Of a stretch of DNA of 64,000 nt, positions 52,938-60,590 are shown piece after piece. A model generated the notes under the pieces. The model did no database searches. It was not told the origin of the DNA and was given only the letters and a program-made list of their open reading frames with translations. How positions within the stretch are numbered: the stretch's first letter is position 1; every line of letters begins with the position of its first letter. This DNA is from Berryella wangjianweii. Its GTDB lineage: Bacteria; Actinomycetota; Coriobacteriia; Coriobacteriales; Eggerthellaceae. Both the position numbers and the translations under genes were made by a program. The stretch lies in contig CP053716.1 of NCBI GenBank assembly GCA_013201155.1, positions 1,612,001-1,676,000 on the forward strand. The letters run 5' to 3'.

Positions 52938-53390
52938 ATGGGTATGTATCAGCGCATCTTCGTGGCGCTCGACGGAGGGCCCACGCAAGAGGCCGTGGCG
53001 CGCCGCGCCGCCTATATCGCTCAACATAACAATGCCGCCCTTTTGTTCGGTCATGTGATCGACTCCGTTCCCTACGAGGCCAACGGCATCGACTTCGCCG
53101 CCCTGTGCACCGAGGGCCGCGAGAACATCGAGCGCGAGCTTGCGTCCGTTCTGGCCGAGGTCCGCGCCGATGATCAGATCCCCTCGGTTGACCTGAGCGT
53201 TCACGCCGGTCGCATTACCGACACCCTGCTTGAGAGTCAGATCGAGCCCTTCAATCCCGATCTGGTGGTGTGCGGTGCGCGCGGTCTGTCGAACATCAAG
53301 TACGCTCTGGTGGGCAGCGTGTCCACCTTCCTGATCCGCAACATCGACTGCGACGTGCTGGTGGTGAAGCCCGAGGAGGGCGACGAGTAG
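52938..53390 (+). CDS. Universal stress protein (UspA family)
   Basis: A 150-residue single-domain UspA protein: YQRIFVALDGGP at the N-terminus and the nucleotide-binding motif GARGLSNIKYALVGSVSTFLI near residue 115. Such proteins bind ATP and respond to starvation and stress. AGGAGG lies just before the ATG. A hairpin follows the stop. Confidence 0.92.
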   Translation: MGMYQRIFVALDGGPTQEAVARRAAYIAQHNNAALLFGHVIDSVPYEANGIDFAALCTEGRENIERELASVLAEVRADDQIPSVDLSVHAGRITDTLLESQIEPFNPDLVVCGARGLSNIKYALVGSVSTFLIRNIDCDVLVVKPEEGDE

Positions 53391-53400
53391 ACTTCGGCTT

Positions 53401-53430
53401 GCGGGCCGTGGCCTTCAGCCCTCGGCCCGC
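53401..53430 (+). terminator. Hairpin after the stress-protein gene
   Basis: GCGGGCCG (53401-53408) pairs with CGGCCCGC (53423-53430), 10 bases after the stop, without a T run. Confidence 0.45.
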
Positions 53431-53484
53431 TCCGCCCCCTCTCGTTGCCCGCCGCCTCTTCGCCATCGGGGAAAGGTTTCCGTC

Positions 53485-54663
53485 ATGATCAACCCCCGCA
53501 TGCTTGAGCTGGGCAAGGCTCCCTCGACCATTCGCGAGCTGTTCGCCTACGGCCAGCGGCGCAAGCAGGAGGTGGGCGCGCATCATGTGTTCGACCTCAG
53601 CATCGGCAACCCCAGCACGCCCACGCCCGCTGCCGTTACCGAACGCATGCGTCAGCTGCTGAGTCAGCCCGCCGAAACCATCCATGGCTACACCAACGCC
53701 CCCGGCACCGCCGAGGTGCGAGCCGCCGTGGCCCGCAACCTGAACGAGCGCTTCGACGCCGGCGCTCTGCCCCAGCATGTGTACATGACCTGCGGCGCCT
53801 ATGCTGCCCTGGCCGTTGCCCTGCGCGCCCTCACTGTCCCCGGCGATCAGGTGGTGGTGAACGCCCCTTACTTCCCCGAGTATCGCGTGCTTGCCGAGGC
53901 TGCCGATGCCCAGCTGGTGGAGGTGCCCACCGTGCCCGACACCTTCCAGCTTGACCTGGCTGCGCTGGACGCCGCCATCGGCCCTCGCACCTCGGTGGTG
54001 ATCGTGAATTCGCCCAACAACCCGGCGGGTGCCGTCTACACCGCCGATGTGCTGCAGGGCTTGGGCGATCTGCTGCGCCGGAAGTCGGCCGCGTTCGGCC
54101 ATCCGGTGTTCCTGCTAAGCGACGAGCCCTATCGCGAGTTGTCTTACGATGCGCCGGTGCCGTTCCCCGCTAACTTCTACGACCACACGGTGGTGTGCTA
54201 CTCGTGGGCCAAGAGCCTGTCGCTGCCGGGCGAGCGCATTGGCTACGCGTACGCGTCAAGCCGCATGGACTGCGCAGATGAGGTGATGGCCGCCATTGCC
54301 GGCGCAGGCCGTGCCCTGGGCTTCGTGAACGCGCCGGTGCTGTTCCAGCGCGTGATGGAAACGTGCATCGACTGCCCGCCCGACCTGTCCGACTACGCGC
54401 GCAATCGCACGCTGCTTACCGAGGGCCTGGCGCGCTTGGGTTACGAGTTCGTGCATCCCGATGGCGCATTCTACTTGTGGGTGCGTGCGCTCGAGCCCGA
54501 CGCCGAGGCGTTCAGCGCCCGCGCGCGCGAGCTGGACCTGTTGATCGTGCCGTCCAACAGCTTCGGCTGCGAGGGATGGGTGCGCTGCAGCTACTGCGTG
54601 TCGTCCGCGGTGATCGAGCGGTCGATGGCCGCCTGGGAGGCGCTGAAGCGCTCGTATGAATAG
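53485..54663 (+). CDS. PLP-dependent class I/II aminotransferase
   Basis: A 392-residue fold-type I aminotransferase: DLSIGNPSTPTP, HGYTNAPGTAEVRAAVA, VNSPNNPAGAVY (phosphate/pyridine contacts), LSDEPYRELSYD and the PLP lysine in CYSWAKSLSLPGERIGY (about residue 239). The C-terminus contains GWVRCSYC with the carboxylate-binding Arg. It is an aspartate/aromatic-type transaminase; the substrate is not readable. GGGGAAAGG precedes the ATG. Confidence 0.9.
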   Translation: MINPRMLELGKAPSTIRELFAYGQRRKQEVGAHHVFDLSIGNPSTPTPAAVTERMRQLLSQPAETIHGYTNAPGTAEVRAAVARNLNERFDAGALPQHVYMTCGAYAALAVALRALTVPGDQVVVNAPYFPEYRVLAEAADAQLVEVPTVPDTFQLDLAALDAAIGPRTSVVIVNSPNNPAGAVYTADVLQGLGDLLRRKSAAFGHPVFLLSDEPYRELSYDAPVPFPANFYDHTVVCYSWAKSLSLPGERIGYAYASSRMDCADEVMAAIAGAGRALGFVNAPVLFQRVMETCIDCPPDLSDYARNRTLLTEGLARLGYEFVHPDGAFYLWVRALEPDAEAFSARARELDLLIVPSNSFGCEGWVRCSYCVSSAVIERSMAAWEALKRSYE

Positions 54664-55054
54664 GGAGCGCAGCCAATAGGGAGCGCAGCCGAGTGCGGTT
54701 CCGGCCGCTGAGATGAGAGGGGCGACCCTGTTGCCGTGAGCATCCGCCGGCGAAAGGGCGCCCAGGTAGCCTTTGGGCGCGGTTGCGCTTCGTCTTCCGG
54801 ATGCGCGCTGCTGATTCGGGCAGCCTGGCTGCTGGCAGGTCGTCGGCGCCATGGCGCCCCTGGTGTCAGGGCGTGCTCTCCGTTCGTGCAGTGTTAGCCA
54901 CGGGTTGCGAAAAGCACGGCTTCGTGTCGCGCGTGTGAATCGACGGCACAGCTCAGTACGGTAGATATAATTGTACGCAACAGAACGAGGGCGCTTACCG
55001 AGCGGGGTCGAGAGGGGCGCTGCGGTGCCCTCGGTCGCATACAAGGAGGCTGTC
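54664..55054. other. Intergenic region before the ferritin gene
   Basis: 391 bases with no gene. A 16-base unit (TAGGGAGCGCAGCCAA) is repeated twice in tandem right after the aminotransferase stop. TATAAT at 54966-54971 is a clear -10 box for the ferritin gene, without an obvious -35. Confidence 0.5.
54966..54971 (+). promoter_or_regulatory. TATAAT -10 box for the ferritin gene
   Basis: A consensus TATAAT about 84 bases before the ferritin ATG, within an AT-rich patch in GC-rich DNA. No consensus -35 is present, so an activator or another sigma factor may be needed. Confidence 0.5.
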
Positions 55055-55573
55055 ATGGATTCACGCGTCGCAAAGCTGATCAACGAGCAGATCAACAAAG
55101 AGCTGTACTCGGCGTACCTGTACATGTCGTTCGCCAACTATTACGAGGAGGCGGGCCTGAAGGGCTTCGCCAACTGGTACATGACCCAGGTGCAGGAAGA
55201 GCGCGACCATGCGCTGATCTTCCGCAACTACCTGCTGGACAACGACGTGAAGGTGGAGCTGGGCCCCATCGAGGGCGTCGAGGTCGCGTTCGACGATCCG
55301 CTGGCTCCGCTGGAGGCCGCCCTTGAGCATGAGGAGTTCATCACGGCCTCGATCAATCAGATCTATGCCGCAGCCGATGAGGTGCACGACTACCGCACTA
55401 TGAACTTCCTGAAGTGGTTCATCGATGAGCAGCTTGAGGAAGAGGCGAACGCGCGCGACATGGTTTCGGACATGAAGCTGTACGGCAAGGACCAAGGCTC
55501 GCTGTTCGCCATGGATCGCGAGGCCGCCACGCGCACCTACACCAAGGCCTCTCCGCTGGCTGCCGCCGAGTAG
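55055..55573 (+). CDS. Non-heme ferritin
   Basis: A 172-residue bacterial ferritin of normal length: INEQINKELYSAYLYMSFANYYEEAGLKGFANW carries the first ferroxidase ligands (Glu16 region), QVQEERDHA the central EExxH, and EHEEFITASINQI and EQLEEEANA the remaining ligands. It oxidises and stores iron in the cytosol. AAGGAGG lies before the ATG at 55055. Confidence 0.95.
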   Translation: MDSRVAKLINEQINKELYSAYLYMSFANYYEEAGLKGFANWYMTQVQEERDHALIFRNYLLDNDVKVELGPIEGVEVAFDDPLAPLEAALEHEEFITASINQIYAAADEVHDYRTMNFLKWFIDEQLEEEANARDMVSDMKLYGKDQGSLFAMDREAATRTYTKASPLAAAE

Positions 55574-55600
55574 CGCGCGCAGGCTTTAAGCAAGAGCAGC

Positions 55601-55635
55601 GCCCCCCGATAGGCCGGCTGCGGCTATCGGGGGGC
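55601..55635 (+). terminator. Hairpin after the ferritin gene
   Basis: GCCCCCCGATAG (55601-55612) pairs perfectly with CTATCGGGGGGC (55624-55635). No T run follows. Confidence 0.55.
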
Positions 55636-55721
55636 AACTGGGCGCGGCGGGCCGTTGCGGCTACCGCGCCTGATCGCGCTTCTGCGCTGTCGGCGGCTGG
55701 AGGACGCCCGCGCCGCTTGCG

Positions 55722-56111
55722 CTACCTTCGGGAGTCGGAGCGCTCGTTTTGTCCGAACATATTATTCAAAATGCTTGAAACGATGCTGATCACGATGCTT
55801 GCCAGCAACGCGCTGAAGAAGTTCGCGATCTGAATCTCAACGCCGAACAGGGCCCCTGCCAGCGCTACCGCCAAATACACCATCAGCGTGTTCACCACCA
55901 GATAGAACGCACCCAGGGTGAGTACGGTGAAGGGCAGGCTGATCAGCTGGGCAAGCGGTTTGATGCCGGTGTTCACCAGAGCCATCACCAGGCCCAGAAT
56001 CAACGCCGAGATCATGGTGTCGCCCGAGCCGTTGAAGCCGATGCCGGGAATCAGCCACAGCGCAGCGGCGCAGGCCACGGTGGTGATCAACCAACGTGCG
56101 ATCAAGTTCAT
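55722..56111 (-). CDS. Four-helix membrane protein, 'phage holin family' (DUF)
   Basis: A 129-residue membrane protein with four predicted spans (IARWLITTVACAAALWLIPG, ISALILGLVMALVNTGIKP, VLTLGAFYLVVNTLMVYLAVAL, FFSALLASIVISIVSSIL). It matches the small family annotated as phage holin family (Phage_holin_4_2), which is common on bacterial chromosomes and not linked to a prophage here. Function unknown. GAGGAGATTCCC precedes the ATG. Confidence 0.8.
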   Translation of the reverse strand: MNLIARWLITTVACAAALWLIPGIGFNGSGDTMISALILGLVMALVNTGIKPLAQLISLPFTVLTLGAFYLVVNTLMVYLAVALAGALFGVEIQIANFFSALLASIVISIVSSILNNMFGQNERSDSRR

Positions 56112-56231
56112 GGGAATCTCCTCTCATACGCTCATAAGCAGTATCGCATTGTTGCCAAGCTCGCGCCTGAGGGTGTGGCGGAACCGTAGAATAAGGTGCG
56201 ATGCACGTTAAGGGGAAAGCGAGGCGATTCA

Positions 56232-58055
56232 ATGTCACAAGGGCCGAAACGGCGGAAGGGGTCGCGCCCGGCATCGGGCGCTCCTGTAGGCGTCCCTGCG
56301 GGCGACTTCCTCCGCGCCTTCGCTGGTGCCTCCGCTGCTGGTGACGACGCCGCTGGCGCTCCTGCCGCCGATGCCGCTGGCGCTCCCGCCGCCGACTTCC
56401 CCCGTTGCCCGCACGAGACGGCATGCGGGGCCTGCGCGCACATCGGCCTGCCCTACGCTCAGCAGCTGCAGGTCAAGCAGGGCCTCATGGCGCAGCTGTA
56501 CTCCGAGGCGGGCCTGATCGAAGGTGCGGACGACCCGCGACTTCTGCCCTTTCTGGGCATGGAGCACCCGTATCGCTACCGCAACAAGGTGATGTCGCCC
56601 TTCGTGCCCGCACGGGGAAAACCCGGCGGCATCGGCGCAGGTCGCGCGAGCGATCGCCGCACGCATGCTGCGGAGGCGCGGTACGGGGCCGGCCAATCGT
56701 CACGCCGCTCACCCGCTCGTTCGCACGCTCGCCCGCACGACCGTCCGCATGGCCGCTCGCCCTTGGCGGCGGCTCGTTCGGATCGCGCATCCGCAGTCGG
56801 TCAGGGAGGCGGGGGATCCGGGGCGGACATCCTGATCGGCATGTACGCCCCCGGCACTCACCGGATCGTGCGCACCGATGGCTGCCTGGTCGAGAACCCC
56901 CAGGCTCAGCAGGTAATTCGAGCAGTGCGTTCCATCATGCTGCGCTACGGCATGCTTGCCTATAACGAGGATTCCCATCAGGGATTCATGCGGCACGTGG
57001 TGGTGCGCGTGGGGCACCGCAGCGGGGAAGTGCTGGTGACGCTGGTTACCAATGGCGATGATTTTCCCGCGTCGCGTTCGTTCTGCCGCGAGCTGACGCG
57101 CCGCTGCCCCTTCGTCACCACGGTGGTGCAGAACGTGAACGAGCGTCAGACAAACGTGGTGCTGGGTTCGCGCGAGCGGCGCCTGTACGGCCCCGGCTTC
57201 ATTCTGGACGAGCTGTGCGGGTTGTCGTTTCGCATCTCGTCGCAGTCGTTCTACCAGGTGAACGCCACGCAAACCGAGGTGCTGTACCGTCGCACGATAG
57301 AGCTTGCGCAGCTGAGCGGAACCCAGCGCGTGATCGACGCTTACTGCGGAACGGGAACAATAGGCCTGGTGGCAGCTGCAAACGGCGCTCGCGAGGTAGT
57401 GGGCGTGGATGCGGTGGAGTCGGCGATCGGCGATGCGCGGGAAAACGCGCGCCACAACGGCATCGACAACGCGCGCTTCGTGGCCGCCGATGCCACGGCC
57501 TTCATGCGCGACATGGCTCGCGCCGGCGAGCGGGCCGATGTGGTGATCATGGATCCACCGCGCGCGGGGGCGACGGAGGAGTGCCTGGCTGCGATTGCTG
57601 AGCTGGGCGCCGACCGCGTGGCCTACGTGTCGTGCAATCCGCATACGCACGCACGCGACCTGCGATTTCTGGCGCAGCAAGGCTACCGGCTTGAGACGCT
57701 GCAGGGCGTGGACATGTTTCCGCACACCGCGCATGTGGAGTCGATAGCGCTCCTAACCCGAGAAAAACCCGTCAAGAGCTACGCATACGTCAACATCTCC
57801 CCGTCCGAGCTTGGCATGGGCGGTGAGATTAAGAAGCCCACGTACGAGAACATTCGCGAGTACGTGAAGAAGACCCACGGTCTGACCGTGAGCTCCCTGA
57901 ACATCGCGCAAATGAAAGCGGAGTGCGGGCTTGAGAAGCAGGCTGACCGCTCCGGTGACAAGAAGCAGCCGAACTGCCCGCCTGAGAAGCGCGAGGCGAT
58001 TTTGGACGCGTTCCGTCACTTTGGGATGATTGAGGACGGGTCCGAGGAGGATTAG
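56232..58055 (+). CDS. rlmD: 23S rRNA (uracil-5-)-methyltransferase with an element-derived tail
   Basis: A 607-residue RlmD/TrmA-family enzyme. An N-terminal Ala/Pro-rich stretch leads to the iron-sulfur motif CPHETACGAC (about residue 59). The SAM domain contains VIDAYCGTGTIGLVAAANGA, VIMDPPRAGA and the catalytic Cys in YVSCNPHTHA. It makes 5-methyluridine in 23S rRNA. Two oddities: an Arg/Ser/His-rich insertion of about 65 residues (from DNA ~56630-56820), and a ~100-residue tail after HVESIALL (His at residue 501) with YENIREYVKKTHGL and SSLNIAQMKAECGLEK. That tail type is known from integrative elements inserted in this gene. A terminator follows the new stop. The start at 56232 is likely but not certain. 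Confidence 0.88.
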   Translation: MSQGPKRRKGSRPASGAPVGVPAGDFLRAFAGASAAGDDAAGAPAADAAGAPAADFPRCPHETACGACAHIGLPYAQQLQVKQGLMAQLYSEAGLIEGADDPRLLPFLGMEHPYRYRNKVMSPFVPARGKPGGIGAGRASDRRTHAAEARYGAGQSSRRSPARSHARPHDRPHGRSPLAAARSDRASAVGQGGGGSGADILIGMYAPGTHRIVRTDGCLVENPQAQQVIRAVRSIMLRYGMLAYNEDSHQGFMRHVVVRVGHRSGEVLVTLVTNGDDFPASRSFCRELTRRCPFVTTVVQNVNERQTNVVLGSRERRLYGPGFILDELCGLSFRISSQSFYQVNATQTEVLYRRTIELAQLSGTQRVIDAYCGTGTIGLVAAANGAREVVGVDAVESAIGDARENARHNGIDNARFVAADATAFMRDMARAGERADVVIMDPPRAGATEECLAAIAELGADRVAYVSCNPHTHARDLRFLAQQGYRLETLQGVDMFPHTAHVESIALLTREKPVKSYAYVNISPSELGMGGEIKKPTYENIREYVKKTHGLTVSSLNIAQMKAECGLEKQADRSGDKKQPNCPPEKREAILDAFRHFGMIEDGSEED

Positions 58056-58086
58056 AGGCACGCATTTGCCGTTTTAAGACGTTTTA

Positions 58087-58121
58087 AGCCCGTTGGGGTT
58101 CCGTTACCCTCGGGCTTTTTT
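58087..58121 (+). terminator. Intrinsic terminator after rlmD
   Basis: AGCCCG (58087-58092) pairs with CGGGCT (58111-58116) with an inner GGG/CCC pair, followed by a T run to 58121. Confidence 0.9.
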
Positions 58122-58273
58122 CGTGCCTTGAAACGGCTCTGAGCGCGTCAGAGGAACAGAAGGCGCAGGTGCGCATCTCGTGTACGCTCGATGCTGGGAC
58201 TGGCCGCCCTGCGGGCGGCGGTTCGAGTCTCGGGCAGGGGTACAGGTTGGGGTTTGCATGGGCCGGACGGTGT

Positions 58274-58308
58274 CCTGACACACTATCGCGAAAAAATAGT
58301 GTGTCAGG
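58274..58308. repeat. Inverted repeat 1 of three (TGACACACT family)
   Basis: CCTGACACACTAT (58274-58286) and ATAGTGTGTCAGG (58296-58308) are perfect 13-bp arms around CGCGAAAAA. Confidence 0.92.
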
Positions 58309-58349
58309 CTTCTTCCCCATCCCATCGGGGGGGGGGTACGCGAAAATCG

Positions 58350-58397
58350 GCGATTTCCTGACACGCTACGAAAATTGGAAGTGTGTCAGGAAATCGC
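58350..58397. repeat. Inverted repeat 2 of three (TGACACACT family)
   Basis: GCGATTTCCTGACACGCT (58350-58367) pairs with 58380-58397 with a single mismatch (18-bp arms, 12-base spacer). It contains the same TGACACACT half-sites as repeat 1, plus a flanking GCGATTTCC. Confidence 0.92.
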
Positions 58398-58437
58398 TCA
58401 AATCGACGCGGATGCCGATGTACACGGGATGTAGCCC

Positions 58438-58466
58438 GACACACTTTCGAGCGTGCATAGTGTGTC
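58438..58466. repeat. Inverted repeat 3 of three (TGACACACT family)
   Basis: GACACACT (58438-58445) and AGTGTGTC (58459-58466) flank 13 bases. The three repeat centres are about 80 bases apart. Confidence 0.88.
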
Positions 58467-58615
58467 AGAACGTCCTCCCCGCCTGCCGCGTACCCCTTCT
58501 GCTGCTGCCATTTAACGGGAGGGGCGGGAGGTTTTTTCGGGCCGTTTTCCGCTCGTTTATGAGAGAAAACGTGGCTAAAACAAGCCTCTGAAATGCGGTG
58601 ATGCGAATGTTCCCC

Positions 58616-58644
58616 TTGCGTGCTCGTTGTCTATGTAATATGAT
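58616..58644 (+). promoter_or_regulatory. Candidate promoter for the relaxase-remnant gene
   Basis: TTGCGT (58616-58621), a 17-base spacer and TATGAT (58639-58644). AT-rich sequence with ACATAAATTTACA follows, resembling the region after the other element promoters. Confidence 0.45.
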
Positions 58645-58695
58645 AAGAGTACATAAATTTACAGGTCCAGTACCCGTCCCGTCTCAGATGCGGGG

Positions 58696-59916
58696 TTGCC
58701 ATCGGGAATAAGGGCCGAGCGCGAGGCGATGCCGCCGAGCGTCACAGGTGAAATAACGACTACCGAAGTTCCTGTGGAAACCGAGATAGACGAGGCTCTT
58801 CATGCCTCTCGTCCGTCTTGGTTTCCGCAGGAGTTTTACCAGCTGAGCCGCGATATGGGGTTCACCGTCGTGGGCCCCGAGCCCGGCAAGGAGCGAACGA
58901 CGTGGGCCGAGCGCAGGGGGCAGTTCGACATCGAGTCCTTCGAGCGCGTGCTCGGCAATCGCGTGGAGGAAGCCCGCAACCACGCGAGCAACATGGAGGA
59001 GTTCCGCGAGGAGCTAAAGATGCGAGGCGTCGAGCTGACCGAGACGCGCAAGGCGGACAAGGAGTCTGGCGAGGAGACCGTGGGCTGGAGCTACAAGGCC
59101 CGCGACCCGTACGGCAAGAGCAAGCGCAAGAGGAGGCGCCGGGCGTCCAACCTCGCCGACGACCTGACCAAGGAGGGCGTGGAGGCGTACTTCGAGCAGA
59201 AGCAGCGCCAGGCGGAGGTTCAGGCCGAAGCCGCCCAGACGCAGCCCGAGCCGGCAATCGAACCCGAGGTAGTGGTAGAAGAACCGACGCACCAGGAGCG
59301 CGAGGATTCCTCCGCAGATTCCTCCTTCGGCACGTACTTCGTCACGAAGTCCGACGTGGCCCAGGTGGCGGGCGACCTCCAGAGGGCGCACATCGGCTGC
59401 AGCCGCGATCAGGGCAAGCCGTTCGCGGGCGAGCGCTACGACCGGCTCATGGAGGCGGAGTGCCACCCCGACGAGCAGCTGGCGAGGCTGCGGGCGGAGG
59501 TGGACGCCGCGAGGGCCGATTTCCACGCGTCCAAGCGGCAGGTCGAGGAGCTGCGCCGCTCCAAGTGCCCGACCCTGCTCCAGGGCGCGTGGCTGCTCGC
59601 CAAGACCGGGTGCGACGCCCGCGACCCCGTGTCCCGCATGATGGCGGACATGACGGCCATGATGCTGCGCGAGATGATTCGGCAGTTCATGCAGGAGCAG
59701 CTTGAGCGCCAGCGGGAGGAGGCCGAGAGGCGGCTGTACGAGTCCCGCGCCAACATGTGGGACGCCGAGAAGCGCCTGAAGGCCGCCGAGAAGGCGGTCG
59801 GCGACGAGGACGAGCGCGAGAGGCGCGAGCGCACAAGCAGGTTCGCCAAGCGCGCCGAGCAGAAGTTAGACACGGTCGCGAAGCGCCAGGCCGAGGACGA
59901 CGCCCAGTACCAGTAG
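58696..59916 (+). CDS. Relaxase C-terminal region without its nuclease domain (mobilisation remnant)
   Basis: 406 residues from a TTG start (an ATG at 58729 is also possible; the frame is open only from 58657). The first half matches the middle of MobP-type relaxases: RDMGFTVVGPEPGKERTTWAERRG, NMEEFREELKMRGVELTE, TVGWSYKARDP, then KRRRRASNLADDLTKEGVEA. The N-terminal histidine nuclease domain that cuts oriT is absent and the upstream DNA is non-coding, so the protein is truncated or has a new role. The second half is long, charged, predicted coiled coil (about residues 260-400, with REMIRQFMQEQLERQREEAE). A perfect terminator follows. Confidence 0.6.
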   Translation: MPSGIRAEREAMPPSVTGEITTTEVPVETEIDEALHASRPSWFPQEFYQLSRDMGFTVVGPEPGKERTTWAERRGQFDIESFERVLGNRVEEARNHASNMEEFREELKMRGVELTETRKADKESGEETVGWSYKARDPYGKSKRKRRRRASNLADDLTKEGVEAYFEQKQRQAEVQAEAAQTQPEPAIEPEVVVEEPTHQEREDSSADSSFGTYFVTKSDVAQVAGDLQRAHIGCSRDQGKPFAGERYDRLMEAECHPDEQLARLRAEVDAARADFHASKRQVEELRRSKCPTLLQGAWLLAKTGCDARDPVSRMMADMTAMMLREMIRQFMQEQLERQREEAERRLYESRANMWDAEKRLKAAEKAVGDEDERERRERTSRFAKRAEQKLDTVAKRQAEDDAQYQ

Positions 59917-59922
59917 GCGAAA

Positions 59923-59960
59923 AAGATCGGGGAGGCAGCAAACGCTGCCTCCCCGATCTT
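59923..59960. terminator. Bidirectional terminator between the relaxase remnant and the small-gene cassette
   Basis: AAGATCGGGGAGGCAGC (59923-59939) pairs perfectly with GCTGCCTCCCCGATCTT (59944-59960) around AAAC. Confidence 0.85.
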
Positions 59961-59964
59961 CGGG

Positions 59965-60244
59965 TCAGTGAATCTCGGGCGCGGGCACGTAGTCCCACGC
60001 GGTGCCGAAGTGAGTTATCGCCCACACGTACAGGTCAAGCTCCCCGTCGTGGAACACCAGCTCGTCGGTGTGCTCCATGAGGAACGACGGGTCTTGCACG
60101 ATGTACCACTGGAACACCTCGTCCCAGGGCAAAAGGTCGCCGCTCGCCAGCTCCATGGGGCGGCTGCCCATCTCGTTGGCGAGCACCATGCCCCCGCAGG
60201 TCTCGGCCAGGTCGGCGTAGGTCTCGATGCCGTTCGTTACTCAT
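59965..60244 (-). pseudogene. Small orphan protein gene, apparently frameshifted near its start
   Basis: The frame ending at 59965 encodes ...NGIETYADLAETCGG-MVLANEMG... and ends ELDLYVWAITHFGTAWDYVPAPEIH, a pattern I associate with small orphan proteins of actinobacterial elements (from memory, not verified). Its in-frame ATG (60189, giving 74 residues) starts in the middle of that sequence. An ATG at 60244 overlaps the stop of the preceding small gene (ATGAGTAA) and reads MSNE, but is one base out of frame; removing one base near 60231-60235 gives MSNEGIETYADLAET. So either a frameshift mutation or recoding. Function unknown. Confidence 0.5.
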
Positions 60245-60371
60245 AGCTCTCCGCCTGCTCGATGTCCACGATGGCCTGGATGATGCACTGGCGCAGGGTG
60301 CGCAGGGTCTCGCAGTCGATGCTCTCGGCCAGGATGTCGGCGTCCAGCACGACCTCCCCGAGCGCGTCCAC
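60237..60371 (-). CDS. Very small orphan protein, 44 residues
   Basis: GTG at 60371 starts a 44-residue acidic protein (VDALGEVVLDADILAESI and LRTLRQCIIQAIVDIEQAESYE). Its stop overlaps the following ATG by 8 bases. It is in the same frame as the 70-residue gene before it, separated only by that gene's TGA and two codons (CGG TTC), so the two may be one interrupted gene. No family recognised beyond the pattern of small element proteins. Confidence 0.5.
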   Translation of the reverse strand: MDALGEVVLDADILAESIDCETLRTLRQCIIQAIVDIEQAESYE

Positions 60372-60377
60372 GAACCG

Positions 60378-60590
60378 TCACCCCATCACGTTGTCGATTC
60401 TCTTTAGCACCTCGAAGAGCGACGTGCGGTCCATCGCGGGCATGCTCGCGTCCGCCTTGGCCATGCGCTCCAGCTCCTTGGCCTTGGCCGCGTTGAGCCG
60501 CGCCATGCGCTTGAGCACCTTGGTGCGCCAGGCTATCTCCTCCTCCGTCCCGTGGAGCCTCTTCCAGCCCTCGTTCTCCTTGTCTTCCAT
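60378..60590 (-). CDS. Small orphan protein, 70 residues
   Basis: A 70-residue, highly charged, probably helical protein (MEDKENEGWKRLHG start; VLKRMARLNAAKAKELERMAK; ends RTSLFEVLKRIDNVMG). AGGGAGG lies 8 bases before the ATG, a strong site. Its TGA (60378-60380) is followed in frame by the 44-residue gene. Function unknown. Confidence 0.55.
   Translation of the reverse strand: MEDKENEGWKRLHGTEEEIAWRTKVLKRMARLNAAKAKELERMAKADASMPAMDRTSLFEVLKRIDNVMG

Larger units (their letters stand above)
58056..58695. other. Non-coding left end of the element
   Basis: 640 bases without a gene. It contains the rlmD terminator, three long inverted repeats (58274-58466), a run of ten G (58327-58336), and a promoter at 58616-58644. 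It is a candidate origin, transfer or regulator-binding region. Confidence 0.6.

Noticed and set aside
55722-56111. Prophage marker because of the holin-family name
   Set aside because: This four-helix family is widespread on chromosomes and no other phage genes are present.
58200-58250. tRNA-like GGTTCGAGTC string as a tRNA attachment site
   Set aside because: The flanking bases do not form a T stem and no acceptor or anticodon arm can be built.
58274-58466. CRISPR array
   Set aside because: Short facing half-sites rather than direct repeats with uniform spacers; no cas genes.
60378-60380. TGA between the two small genes read as selenocysteine
   Set aside because: No selenoprotein-like motif and no clear stem-loop just after it; interruption or two genes is simpler.
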